A DNA stretch of 64,000 nucleotides from Panagrolaimus kolymaensis (lineage: Eukaryota; Nematoda; Chromadorea; Rhabditida; Panagrolaimidae): NCBI GenBank assembly GCA_028622995.1, contig JAJQJQ010000002.1:7564001-7628000 (forward strand). Direction: 5' to 3'. Below, piece after piece: positions 10,318 to 23,186 of the stretch. Made by a program: the position numbers and the translations under genes. The notes below the pieces were generated by a model. The model was given only the letters and a program-made list of their open reading frames with translations, did not search any database and was not told where the DNA came from. Position 1 is the stretch's first letter, and the number at the start of each line of letters is the position of its first letter.

Positions 10318-12856
10318 GTTCGAATTTTCTTAAAACATTTTTCTAGCAAAGCATCGAGGTTTTTTATTTTCCCTTCATCAAATTTTTCATCCAAACTATG
10401 TTTTATTTGTTTTGGATTTTAAGTAAATTCATAAACTATTTTTTTTGTTCGAATTTTCTTAAAACATTTTTTCTAGCCCAACCAAACTGTAAAGCATCGT
10501 GGTTTTTTATTTTCCCTTCATCAAATTTTTCATCCAAACTATGTTTTATTTGTTTTGGATTTTAAGTAAATTCATTAACTATTTTTTTTGTTCGAATTTT
10601 CTTAAAACATTTATCTAGCCCAACAACACTGTAAAGCATCGAGGTTTTTTATTTTCCCTTCATCAAATTTTTCATCCAAACTATGTTTTATTTGTTTTGG
10701 ATTTTAAGTAAATTCATAAACTATTTTTTTTGTTCGAATTTTCTTAAAACATTTATCTAGCCCAACAACACTGTAAAGCATCGAGGTTTTTTATTTTCCC
10801 TTCATCAAATTTTTCATCCAAACTATGTTTTATTTGTTTTGGATTTTAAGTAAATTCATAAACTATTTTTTTTGTTCGAATTTTCTTAAAACATTTATCT
10901 AGCCCAACAACACTGTAAAGCATCGAGGTTTTTTATTTTCCCTTCATCAAATTTTTCATCCAAACTATGTATAATTTGTTTTGGATTTTAAGTAAATTCA
11001 TAAACTATTTTTTTGTTCGAATTTTCTTAAAACATTTCTCTAGCCCAACAACACTGTAAAGCATCGAGGTTTTTTATTTTCCCTTCATCAAATTTTTCAT
11101 CCAAACTATGTTTTATTTGTATTGGATTTTAAGTAAATTCATAAACTATTTTTTTTGTTCGAATTTTCTTAAAACATTTATCTAGCCCAACAACACTGTA
11201 AAGCATCGAGGTTTTTTATTTTCCCTTCATCAAATTTTTCATCCAAACTATGTTTTATTTGTTTTGGATTTTAAGTAAATTCATTAACTATTTTTTTTGT
11301 TCGAATTTTCTTAAAACATTTATCTAGCCCAACAACACTGTAAAGCATCGAGGTTTTTTATTTTCCCTTCATCAAATTTTTCATCCAAACTATGTTTTAT
11401 TTGTTTTGGATTTTAAGTAAATTCATAAACTATTTTTTTTGTTCGAATTTTCTTAAAACATTTATCTAGCCCAACAACACTGTAAAGCATCGAGGTTTTT
11501 TATTTTCCCTTCATCAAATTTTTCATCCAAACTATGTTTTATTTGTTTTGGATTTTTAGTAAATTCATAAACTATTTTTTTTGTTCGAATTTTCTTAAAA
11601 CATTTATCTAGCCCAACAACACTGTAAAGCATCGAGGTTTTTTATTTTCCCTTCATCAAATTTTTCATCCAAACTATGTTTTATTTGTTTTGGATTTTAA
11701 GTAAATTCATAAACTATTTTTTTGTTCGAATTTTCTTAAAACATTTCTCTAGCCCAACAACACTGTAAAGCATCGAGGTTTTTTATTTTCCCTTCATCAA
11801 ATTTTTCATCCAAACTATGTTTTATTTGTTTTGGATTTTAAGTAAATTCATAAACTATTTTTTTTGTTCGAATTTTCTTAAAACATTTATCTAGCCCAAC
11901 AACACTGTAAAGCATCGAGGTTTTTTATTTTCCCTTCATCAAATTTTTCATCCAAACTATGTATAATTTGTTTTGGATTTTAAGTAAATTCATAAACTAT
12001 TTTTTTGTTCGAATTTTCTTAAAACATTTCTCTAGCCCAACAACACTGTAAAGCATCGAGGTTTTTTATTTTCCCTTCATCAAATTTTTCATCCAAACTA
12101 TGTTTTATTTGTTTTGGATTTTAAGTAAATTCATAAACTATTTTTTTTGTTCGAATTTTCTTAAAACATTTATCTAGCCCAACAACACTGTAAAGCATCG
12201 AGGTTTTTTATTTTCCCTTCATCAAATTTTTCATCCAAACTATGTATAATTTGTTTTGGATTTTAAGTAAATTCATAAACTATTTTTTTTGTTCGAATTT
12301 TCTTAAAACATTTATCTAGCCCAACAACACTGTAAAGCATCGAGGTTTTTTATTTTCCCTTCATCAAATTTTTCATCCAAACTATGTTTTATTTGTTTTG
12401 GATTTTTAGTAAATTCATAAACTATTTTTTTTGTTCGAATTTTCTTAAAACATTTATCTAGCCCAACAACACTGTAAAGCATCGAGGTTTTTTATTTTCC
12501 CTTCATCAAATTTTTCATCCAAACTATGGTTTATTTGTTTTGGATTTTAAGTAAATTCATAAACTATTTTTTTGTTCGAATTTTCTTAAAACATTTCTCT
12601 AGCCCAACAACACTGTAAAGCATCGAGGTTTTTTATTTTCCCTTCATCAAATTTTTCATCCAAACTATGGTTTATTTGTTTTGGATTTTAAGTAAATTCA
12701 TAAACTATTTTTTTGTTCGAATTTTCTTAAAACATTTCTCTAGCCCAACAACACTGTAAAGCATCGAGGTTTTTTATTTTCCCTTCATCAAATTTTTCAT
12801 CCAAACTATGGTTTATTTGTTTTGGATTTTAAGTAAATTCATAAACTATTTTTTTT
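10318..12856 (+). repeat. Transition region: first T7 tracts, ATGTATAA monomers
   Basis: This stretch starts with the fifth 13-bp-deletion monomer and a second CCAACCAAACTG/CGTGG monomer. From about 10.9 kb new variants appear: GTATAATTT (10969, 11961, 12244), the T7 tract (first at about 11007) and GATTTTTAG (11551, 12401). GTATAATTT at 10969 and 11961 is 992 bp (7 monomers) apart, as is 12244 from 13236, so a 7-monomer periodicity is beginning. Confidence 0.75.
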
Positions 12857-14837
12857 GTTCGAATTTTCTTAAAACATTTATCTAGCCCAACAACACTGTA
12901 AAGCATCGAGGTTTTTTATTTTCCCTTCATCAAATTTTTCATCCAAACTATGTTTTATTTGTTTTGGATTTTAAGTAAATTCATAAACTATTTTTTTTGT
13001 TCGAATTTTCTTAAAACATTTATCTAGCCCAACAACACTGTAACGCATCGAGGTTTTTTATTTTCCCTTCATCAAATTTTTCATCCAAACTATGTTTTAT
13101 TTGTTTTGGATTTTAAGTAAATTCATAAACTATTTTTTTTGTTCGAATTTTCTTAAAACATTTATCTAGCCCAACAACACTGTAAAGCATCGAGGTTTTT
13201 TATTTTCCCTTCATCAAATTTTTCATCCAAACTATGTATAATTTGTTTTGGATTTTAAGTAAATTCATAAACTATTTTTTTTGTTCGAATTTTCTTAAAA
13301 CATTTATCTAGCCCAACAACACTGTAAAGCATCGAGGTTTTTTATTTTCCCTTCATCAAATTTTTCATCCAAACTATGTTTTATTTGTTTTGGATTTTTA
13401 GTAAATTCATAAACTATTTTTTTTGTTCGAATTTTCTTAAAACATTTATCTAGCCCAACAACACTGTAAAGCATCGAGGTTTTTTATTTTCCCTTCATCA
13501 AATTTTTCATCCAAACTATGTTTTATTTGTTTTGGATTTTAAGTAAATTCATAAACTATTTTTTTGTTCGAATTTTCTTAAAACATTTCTCTAGCCCAAC
13601 AACACTGTAAAGCATCGAGGTTTTTTATTTTCCCTTCATCAAATTTTTCATCCAAACTATGGTTTATTTGTTTTGGATTTTAAGTAAATTCATAAACTAT
13701 TTTTTTGTTCGAATTTTCTTAAAACATTTCTCTAGCCCAACAACACTGTAAAGCATCGAGGTTTTTTATTTTCCCTTCATCAAATTTTTCATCCAAACTA
13801 TGGTTTATTTGTTTTGGATTTTAAGTAAATTCATAAACTATTTTTTTGTTCGAATTTTCTTAAAACATTTCTCTAGCCCAACAACACTGTAAAGCATCGA
13901 GGTTTTTTATTTTCCCTTCATCAAATTTTTCATCCAAACTATGGTTTATTTGTTTTGGATTTTAAGTAAATTCATAAACTATTTTTTTTGTTCGAATTTT
14001 CTTAAAACATTTATCTAGCCCAACAACACTGTAAAGCATCGAGGTTTTTTATTTTCCCTTCATCAAATTTTTCATCCAAACTATGTTTTATTTGTTTTGG
14101 ATTTTTAGTAAATTCATAAACTATTTTTTTTGTTCGAATTTTCTTAAAACATTTATCTAGCCCAACAACACTGTAAAGCATCGAGGTTTTTTATTTTCCC
14201 TTCATCAAATTTTTCATCCAAACTATGTTTTATTTGTTTTGGATTTTAAGTAAATTCATAAACTATTTTTTTGTTCGAATTTTCTTAAAACATTTCTCTA
14301 GCCCAACAACACTGTAAAGCATCGAGGTTTTTTATTTTCCCTTCATCAAATTTTTCATCCAAACTATGGTTTATTTGTTTTGGATTTTAAGTAAATTCAT
14401 AAACTATTTTTTTGTTCGAATTTTCTTAAAACATTTCTCTAGCCCAACAACACTGTAAAGCATCGAGGTTTTTTATTTTCCCTTCATCAAATTTTTCATC
14501 CAAACTATGGTTTATTTGTTTTGGATTTTAAGTAAATTCATAAACTATTTTTTTGTTCGAATTTTCTTAAAACATTTCTCTAGCCCAACAACACTGTAAA
14601 GCATCGAGGTTTTTTATTTTCCCTTCATCAAATTTTTCATCCAAACTATGGTTTATTTGTTTTGGATTTTAAGTAAATTCATAAACTATTTTTTTGTTCG
14701 AATTTTCTTAAAACATTTCTCTAGCCCAACAACACTGTAAAGCATCGAGGTTTTTTATTTTCCCTTCATCAAATTTTTCATCCAAACTATGGTTTATTTG
14801 TTTTGGATTTTAAGTAAATTCATAAACTATTTTTTTT
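12857..14837 (+). repeat. 1981-bp tandem duplication, copy 1 (14 monomers)
   Basis: Private markers are GTAACGCATCG (about 13040), GTATAATTT (13236) and GATTTTTAG (13393 and 14100). All recur exactly 1981 bp downstream. In order: two ATCTAG/T8 monomers, the GTATAA monomer, a TTTTTAG monomer, then ATCTAG/T7 followed by CTCTAG-ATGGTTTA monomers with T7. Confidence 0.92.
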
Positions 14838-16819
14838 GTTCGAATTTTCTTAAAACATTTATCTAGCCCAACAACACTGTAAAGCATCGAGGTTTTTTAT
14901 TTTCCCTTCATCAAATTTTTCATCCAAACTATGTTTTATTTGTTTTGGATTTTAAGTAAATTCATAAACTATTTTTTTTGTTCGAATTTTCTTAAAACAT
15001 TTATCTAGCCCAACAACACTGTAACGCATCGAGGTTTTTTATTTTCCCTTCATCAAATTTTTCATCCAAACTATGTTTTATTTGTTTTGGATTTTAAGTA
15101 AATTCATAAACTATTTTTTTTGTTCGAATTTTCTTAAAACATTTATCTAGCCCAACAACACTGTAAAGCATCGAGGTTTTTTATTTTCCCTTCATCAAAT
15201 TTTTCATCCAAACTATGTATAATTTGTTTTGGATTTTAAGTAAATTCATAAACTATTTTTTTTGTTCGAATTTTCTTAAAACATTTATCTAGCCCAACAA
15301 CACTGTAAAGCATCGAGGTTTTTTATTTTCCCTTCATCAAATTTTTCATCCAAACTATGTTTTATTTGTTTTGGATTTTTAGTAAATTCATAAACTATTT
15401 TTTTTGTTCGAATTTTCTTAAAACATTTATCTAGCCCAACAACACTGTAAAGCATCGAGGTTTTTTATTTTCCCTTCATCAAATTTTTCATCCAAACTAT
15501 GTTTTATTTGTTTTGGATTTTAAGTAAATTCATAAACTATTTTTTTGTTCGAATTTTCTTAAAACATTTCTCTAGCCCAACAACACTGTAAAGCATCGAG
15601 GTTTTTTATTTTCCCTTCATCAAATTTTTCATCCAAACTATGGTTTATTTGTTTTGGATTTTAAGTAAATTCATAAACTATTTTTTTGTTCGAATTTTCT
15701 TAAAACATTTCTCTAGCCCAACAACACTGTAAAGCATCGAGGTTTTTTATTTTCCCTTCATCAAATTTTTCATCCAAACTATGGTTTATTTGTTTTGGAT
15801 TTTAAGTAAATTCATAAACTATTTTTTTGTTCGAATTTTCTTAAAACATTTCTCTAGCCCAACAACACTGTAAAGCATCGAGGTTTTTTATTTTCCCTTC
15901 ATCAAATTTTTCATCCAAACTATGGTTTATTTGTTTTGGATTTTAAGTAAATTCATAAACTATTTTTTTTGTTCGAATTTTCTTAAAACATTTATCTAGC
16001 CCAACAACACTGTAAAGCATCGAGGTTTTTTATTTTCCCTTCATCAAATTTTTCATCCAAACTATGTTTTATTTGTTTTGGATTTTTAGTAAATTCATAA
16101 ACTATTTTTTTTGTTCGAATTTTCTTAAAACATTTATCTAGCCCAACAACACTGTAAAGCATCGAGGTTTTTTATTTTCCCTTCATCAAATTTTTCATCC
16201 AAACTATGGTTTATTTGTTTTGGATTTTAAGTAAATTCATAAACTATTTTTTTGTTCGAATTTTCTTAAAACATTTCTCTAGCCCAACAACACTGTAAAG
16301 CATCGAGGTTTTTTATTTTCCCTTCATCAAATTTTTCATCCAAACTATGGTTTATTTGTTTTGGATTTTAAGTAAATTCATAAACTATTTTTTTGTTCGA
16401 ATTTTCTTAAAACATTTCTCTAGCCCAACAACACTGTAAAGCATCGAGGTTTTTTATTTTCCCTTCATCAAATTTTTCATCCAAACTATGGTTTATTTGT
16501 TTTGGATTTTAAGTAAATTCATAAACTATTTTTTTGTTCGAATTTTCTTAAAACATTTCTCTAGCCCAACAACACTGTAAAGCATCGAGGTTTTTTATTT
16601 TCCCTTCATCAAATTTTTCATCCAAACTATGGTTTATTTGTTTTGGATTTTAAGTAAATTCATAAACTATTTTTTTTGTTCGAATTTTCTTAAAACATTT
16701 ATCTAGCCCAACAACACTGTAAAGCATCGAGGTTTTTTATTTTCCCTTCATCAAATTTTTCATCCAAACTATGTTTTATTTGTTTTGGATTTTAAGTAAA
16801 TTCATAAACTATTTTTTTT
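14838..16819 (+). repeat. 1981-bp tandem duplication, copy 2 (14 monomers)
   Basis: The markers recur in the same order: GTAACGCATCG (about 15021), GTATAATTT (15217), GATTTTTAG (15374, 16081). The first nine monomers agree at every diagnostic site. The tenth differs (ATGGTTTA instead of ATGTTTTA) and the last two differ in type or T-tract, so the 3' end of the copy has been reshuffled. Confidence 0.9.
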
Positions 16820-19785
16820 GTTCGAATTTTCTTAAAACATTTATCTAGCCCAACAACACTGTAAAGCATCGAGGTTTTTTATTTTCCCTTCATCAAATTT
16901 TTCATCCAAACTATGTTTTATTTGTTTTGGATTTTTAGTAAATTCATAAACTATTTTTTTGTTCGAATTTTCTTAAAACATTTCTCTAGCCCAACAACAC
17001 TGTAAAGCATCGAGGTTTTTTATTTTCCCTTCATCAAATTTTTCATCCAAACTATGTTTTATTTGTTTTGGATTTTAAGTAAATTCATAAACTATTTTTT
17101 TGTTCGAATTTTCTTAAAACATTTCTCTAGCCCAACAACACTGTAAAGCATCGAGGTTTTTTATTTTCCCTTCATCAAATTTTTCATCCAAACTATGGTT
17201 TATTTGTTTTGGATTTTAAGTAAATTCATAAACTATTTTTTTGTTCGAATTTTCTTAAAACATTTCTCTAGCCCAACAACACTGTAAAGCATCGAGGTTT
17301 TTTATTTTCCCTTCATCAAATTTTTCATCCAAACTATGTTTTATTTGTTTTGGATTTTAAGTAAATTCATAAACTATTTTTTTGTTCGAATTTTCTTAAA
17401 ACATTTCTCTAGCCCAACAACACTGTAAAGCATCGAGGTTTTTTATTTTCCCTTCATCAAATTTTTCATCCAAACTATGGTTTATTTGTTTTGGATTTTA
17501 AGTAAATTCATAAACTATTTTTTTGTTCGAATTTTCTTAAAACATTTCTCTAGCCCAACAACACTGTAAAGCATCGAGGTTTTTTATTTTCCCTTCATCA
17601 AATTTTTCATCCAAACTATGGTTTATTTGTTTTGGATTTTAAGTAAATTCATAAACTATTTTTTTGTTCGAATTTTCTTAAAACATTTCTCTAGCCCAAC
17701 AACACTGTAAAGCATCGAGGTTTTTTATTTTCCCTTCATCAAATTTTTCATCCAAACTATGGTTTATTTGTTTTGGATTTTAAGTAAATTCATAAACTAT
17801 TTTTTTTGTTCGAATTTTCTTAAAACATTTATCTAGCCCAACAACACTGTAAAGCATCGAGGTTTTTTATTTTCCCTTCATCAAATTTTTCATCCAAACT
17901 ATGTTTTATTTGTTTTGGATTTTAAGTAAATTCATAAACTATTTTTTTTGTTCGAATTTTCTTAAAACATTTATCTAGCCCAACAACACTGTAAAGCATC
18001 GAGGTTTTTTATTTTCCCTTCATCAAATTTTTCATCCAAACTATGTTTTATTTGTTTTGGATTTTTAGTAAATTCATAAACTATTTTTTTTGTTCGAATT
18101 TTCTTAAAACATTTATCTAGCCCAACAACACTGTAAAGCATCGAGGTTTTTTATTTTCCCTTCATCAAATTTTTCATCCAAACTATGGTTTATTTGTTTT
18201 GGATTTTAAGTAAATTCATAAACTATTTTTTTGTTCGAATTTTCTTAAAACATTTCTCTAGCCCAACAACACTGTAAAGCATCGAGGTTTTTTATTTTCC
18301 CTTCATCAAATTTTTCATCCAAACTATGGTTTATTTGTTTTGGATTTTAAGTAAATTCATAAACTATTTTTTTGTTCGAATTTTCATAAAACATTTCTCT
18401 AGCCCAACAACACTGTAAAGCATCGAGGTTTTTTATTTTCCCTTCATCAAATTTTTCATCCAAACTATGGTTTATTTGTTTTGGATTTTAAGTAAATTCA
18501 TAAACTATTTTTTTGTTCGAATTTTCTTAAAACATTTCTCTAGCCCAACAACACTGTAAAGCATCGAGGTTTTTTATTTTCCCTTCATCAAATTTTTCAT
18601 CCAAACTATGGTTTATTTGTTTTGGATTTTAAGTAAATTCATAAACTATTTTTTTGTTCGAATTTTCTTAAAACATTTCTCTAGCCCAACAACACTGTAA
18701 AGCATCGAGGTTTTTTATTTTCCCTTCATCAAATTTTTCATCCAAACTATGGTTTATTTGTTTTGGATTTTAAGTAAATTCATAAACTATTTTTTTGTTC
18801 GAATTTTCTTAAAACATTTCTCTAGCCCAACAACACTGTAAAGCATCGAGGTTTTTTATTTTCCCTTCATCAAATTTTTCATCCAAACTATGGTTTATTT
18901 GTTTTGGATTTTAAGTAAATTCATAAACTATTTTTTTGTTCGAATTTTCTTAAAACATTTCTCTAGCCCAACAACACTGTAAAGCATCGAGGTTTTTTAT
19001 TTTCCCTTCATCAAATTTTTCATCCAAACTATGGTTTATTTGTTTTGGATTTTAAGTAAATTCATAAACTATTTTTTTGTTCGAATTTTCTTAAAACATT
19101 TCTCTAGCCCAACAACACTGTAAAGCATCGAGGTTTTTTATTTTCCCTTCATCAAATTTTTCATCCAAACTATGGTTTATTTGTTTTGGATTTTAAGTAA
19201 ATTCATAAACTATTTTTTTGTTCGAATTTTCTTAAAACATTTCTCTAGCCCAACAACACTGTAAAGCATCGAGGTTTTTTATTTTCCCTTCATCAAATTT
19301 TTCATCCAAACTATGTTTTATTTGTTTTGGATTTTAAGTAAATTCATAAACTATTTTTTTTGTTCGAATTTTCTTAAAACATTTCTCTAGCCCAACAACA
19401 CTGTAAAGCATCGTGGTTTTTTATTTTCCCTTCATCAAATTTTTCATCCAAACTATGGTTTATTTGTTTTGGATTTTAAGTAAATTCATAAACTATTTTT
19501 TTGTTCGAATTTTCTTAAAACATTTTTTCTAGCCCAACAACACTGTAAAGCATCGAGGTTTTTTATTTTCCCTTCATCAAATTTTTCATCCAAACTATGG
19601 TTTATTTGTTTTGGATTTTAAGTAAATTCATAAACTATTTTTTTGTTCGAATTTTCTTAAAACATTTCTCTAGCCCAACAACACTGTAAAGCATCGAGGT
19701 TTTTTATTTTCCCTTCATCAAATTTTTCATCCAAACTATGGTTTATTTGTTTTGGATTTTAAGTAAATTCATAAACTATTTTTTT
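16820..19785 (+). repeat. CTCTAG-ATGGTTTA-T7 monomer run
   Basis: The array becomes dominated by one type (CTCTAG, CGAGG, ATGGTTTA, T7). GATTTTTAG monomers occur at 16930 and 18060, and the last ATCTAG monomer of the central domain is at about 18116. The first CATAAAAC variant is at 18385. A CTCTAG-T8, CGTGG-ATGGTTTA, TTTCTAG-ATGGTTTA series at about 19.2-19.65 kb looks like the forerunner of the 5-monomer higher-order repeat downstream. Confidence 0.8.
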
Positions 19786-20208
19786 GTTCGAATTTTCATA
19801 AAACATTTCTCTAGCCCAACAACACTGTAAAGCATCGAGGTTTTTTATTTTCCCTTCATCAAATTTTTCATCCAAACTATGGTTTATTTGTTTTGGATTT
19901 TAAGTAAATTCATAAACTATTTTTTTGTTCGAATTTTCTTAAAACATTTCTCTAGCCCAATAACACTGTAAAGCATCGAGGTTTTTTATTTTCCCTTCAT
20001 CAAATTTTTCATCCAAACTATGGTTTATTTGTTTTGGATTTTAAGTAAATTCATAAACTATTTTTTTGTTCGAATTTTCTTAAAACATTTCTCTAGCCCA
20101 ACAACACTGTAAAGCATCGAGGTTTTTTATTTTCCCTTCATCAAATTTTTCATCCAAACTATGGTTTATTTGTTTTGGATTTTAAGTAAATTCATAAACT
20201 ATTTTTTT
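19786..20208 (+). repeat. 423-bp tandem duplication, copy 1 (3 monomers)
   Basis: The three monomers are: CATAAAAC (at 19797), CCCAATAAC (at about 19957) and a standard CTCTAG-ATGGTTTA-T7 unit. The same three follow immediately with 423 bp spacing. Confidence 0.88.
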
Positions 20209-20631
20209 GTTCGAATTTTCATAAAACATTTCTCTAGCCCAACAACACTGTAAAGCATCGAGGTTTTTTATTTTCCCTTCATCAAATTTTTCATCCAAAC
20301 TATGGTTTATTTGTTTTGGATTTTAAGTAAATTCATAAACTATTTTTTTGTTCGAATTTTCTTAAAACATTTCTCTAGCCCAATAACACTGTAAAGCATC
20401 GAGGTTTTTTATTTTCCCTTCATCAAATTTTTCATCCAAACTATGGTTTATTTGTTTTGGATTTTAAGTAAATTCATAAACTATTTTTTTGTTCGAATTT
20501 TCTTAAAACATTTCTCTAGCCCAACAACACTGTAAAGCATCGAGGTTTTTTATTTTCCCTTCATCAAATTTTTCATCCAAACTATGGTTTATTTGTTTTG
20601 GATTTTAAGTAAATTCATAAACTATTTTTTT
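20209..20631 (+). repeat. 423-bp tandem duplication, copy 2 (3 monomers)
   Basis: CATAAAAC at 20220 and CCCAATAAC at about 20380 repeat the preceding unit. All diagnostic sites agree. One standard monomer then follows (20632-20772). Confidence 0.88.
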
Positions 20632-21766
20632 GTTCGAATTTTCTTAAAACATTTCTCTAGCCCAACAACACTGTAAAGCATCGAGGTTTTTTATTTTCCC
20701 TTCATCAAATTTTTCATCCAAACTATGGTTTATTTGTTTTGGATTTTAAGTAAATTCATAAACTATTTTTTTGTTCGAATTTTCTTAAAACATTTCTCTA
20801 GCCCAACAACACTGTAAAGCATCGAGGTTTTTTATTTTCCCTTCATCAAATTTTTCATCCAAACTATGTTTTATTTGTTTTGGATTTTAAGTAAATTCAT
20901 AAACTATTTTTTTTGTTCGAATTTTCTTAAAACATTTCTCTAGCCCAACAACACTGTAAAGCATCGTGGTTTTTTATTTTCCCTTCATCAAATTTTTCAT
21001 CCAAACTATGGTTTATTTGTTTTGGATTTTAAGTAAATTCATAAACTATTTTTTTGTTCGAATTTTCTTAAAACATTTTTTCTAGCCCAACAACACTGTA
21101 AAGCATCGAGGTTTTTTATTTTCCCTTCATCAAATTTTTCATCCAAACTATGGTTTATTTGTTTTGGATTTTAAGTAAATTCATAAACTATTTTTTTGTT
21201 CGAATTTTCATAAAACATTTCTCTAGCCCAACAACACTGTAAAGCATCGAGGTTTTTTATTTTCCCTTCATCAAATTTTTCATCCTAACTATGTTTTATT
21301 TGTTTTGGATTTTAAGTAAATTCATAAACTATTTTTTTTGTTCGAATTTTCTTAAAACATTTTTTCTAGCCCAACAACACTGTAAAGCATCGTGGTTTTT
21401 TATTTTCCCTTCATCAAATTTTTCATCCTAACTATGTTTTATTTGTTTTGGATTTTAAGTAAATTCATAAACTATTTTTTTTGTTCGAATTTTCTTAAAA
21501 CATTTCTCTAGCCCAACAACACTGTAAAGCATCGAGGTTTTTTATTTTCCCTTCATCAAATTTTTCATCCAAACTATGGTTTATTTGTTTTGGATTTTAA
21601 GTAAATTCATAAACTATTTTTTTGTTCGAATTTTCTTAAAACATTTTTTCTAGCCCAACAACACTGTAAAGCATCGTGGTTTTTTATTTTCCCTTCATCA
21701 AATTTTTCATCCTAACTATGTTTTATTTGTTTTGGATTTTAAGTAAATTCATAAACTATTTTTTTT

Positions 21767-22476
21767 GTTCGAATTTTCTTAAAACATTTCTCTAGCCCAA
21801 CAACACTGTAAAGCATCGAGGTTTTTTATTTTCCCTTCATCAAATTTTTCATCCAAACTATGTTTTATTTGTTTTGGATTTTAAGTAAATTCATAAACTA
21901 TTTTTTTTGTTCGAATTTTCTTAAAACATTTCTCTAGCCCAACAACACTGTAAAGCATCGTGGTTTTTTATTTTCCCTTCATCAAATTTTTCATCCAAAC
22001 TATGGTTTATTTGTTTTGGATTTTAAGTAAATTCATAAACTATTTTTTTGTTCGAATTTTCTTAAAACATTTTTTCTAGCCCAACAACACTGTAAAGCAT
22101 CGAGGTTTTTTATTTTCCCTTCATCAAATTTTTCATCCAAACTATGGTTTATTTGTTTTGGATTTTAAGTAAATTCATAAACTATTTTTTTGTTCGAATT
22201 TTCATAAAACATTTCTCTAGCCCAACAACACTGTAAAGCATCGAGGTTTTTTATTTTCCCTTCATCAAATTTTTCATCCTAACTATGTTTTATTTGTTTT
22301 GGATTTTAAGTAAATTCATAAACTATTTTTTTTGTTCGAATTTTCTTAAAACATTTTTTCTAGCCCAACAACACTGTAAAGCATCGTGGTTTTTTATTTT
22401 CCCTTCATCAAATTTTTCATCCTAACTATGTTTTATTTGTTTTGGATTTTAAGTAAATTCATAAACTATTTTTTTT
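21767..22476 (+). repeat. Reference 710-bp higher-order repeat unit (types 1-5)
   Basis: This is a complete canonical unit with types 1, 2, 3, 4 and 5 in order and no extra pair. The next unit starts exactly 710 bp later at 22477, and in it the fifth slot is taken by a hybrid. Confidence 0.9.
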
Positions 22477-23044
22477 GTTCGAATTTTCTTAAAACATTTC
22501 TCTAGCCCAACAACACTGTAAAGCATCGAGGTTTTTTATTTTCCCTTCATCAAATTTTTCATCCAAACTATGTTTTATTTGTTTTGGATTTTAAGTAAAT
22601 TCATAAACTATTTTTTTTGTTCGAATTTTCTTAAAACATTTCTCTAGCCCAACAACACTGTAAAGCATCGTGGTTTTTTATTTTCCCTTCATCAAATTTT
22701 TCATCCAAACTATGGTTTATTTGTTTTGGATTTTAAGTAAATTCATAAACTATTTTTTTGTTCGAATTTTCTTAAAACATTTTTTCTAGCCCAACAACAC
22801 TGTAAAGCATCGAGGTTTTTTATTTTCCCTTCATCAAATTTTTCATCCAAACTATGGTTTATTTGTTTTGGATTTTAAGTAAATTCATAAACTATTTTTT
22901 TGTTCGAATTTTCATAAAACATTTCTCTAGCCCAACAACACTGTAAAGCATCGAGGTTTTTTATTTTCCCTTCATCAAATTTTTCATCCTAACTATGTTT
23001 TATTTGTTTTGGATTTTAAGTAAATTCATAAACTATTTTTTTTG

Positions 23045-23186
23045 TTCGAATTTTCTTAAAACATTTTTTCTAGCCCAACAACACTGTAAAGCATCGAGGT
23101 TTTTTATTTTCCCTTCATCAAATTTTTCATCCAAACTATGGTTTATTTGTTTTGGATTTTAAGTAAATTCATAAACTATTTTTTTT
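23045..23186 (+). repeat. Hybrid monomer in slot 5 of the higher-order repeat
   Basis: Slot 5 of the unit starting at 22477 holds a TTTCTAG, CGAGG, TCCAAAC, ATGGTTTA monomer (as in type 3) that ends with T8 (as in type 5). It looks like a crossover or gene-conversion chimera between types 3 and 5. The start is given to within a few bases. Confidence 0.7.

Noticed and set aside
10960..10980. TATA-like promoter in the ATGTATAATTT monomers
   Set aside because: It is a two-base variant of an AT-rich repeat, found in five monomers, with no gene or other promoter element nearby.
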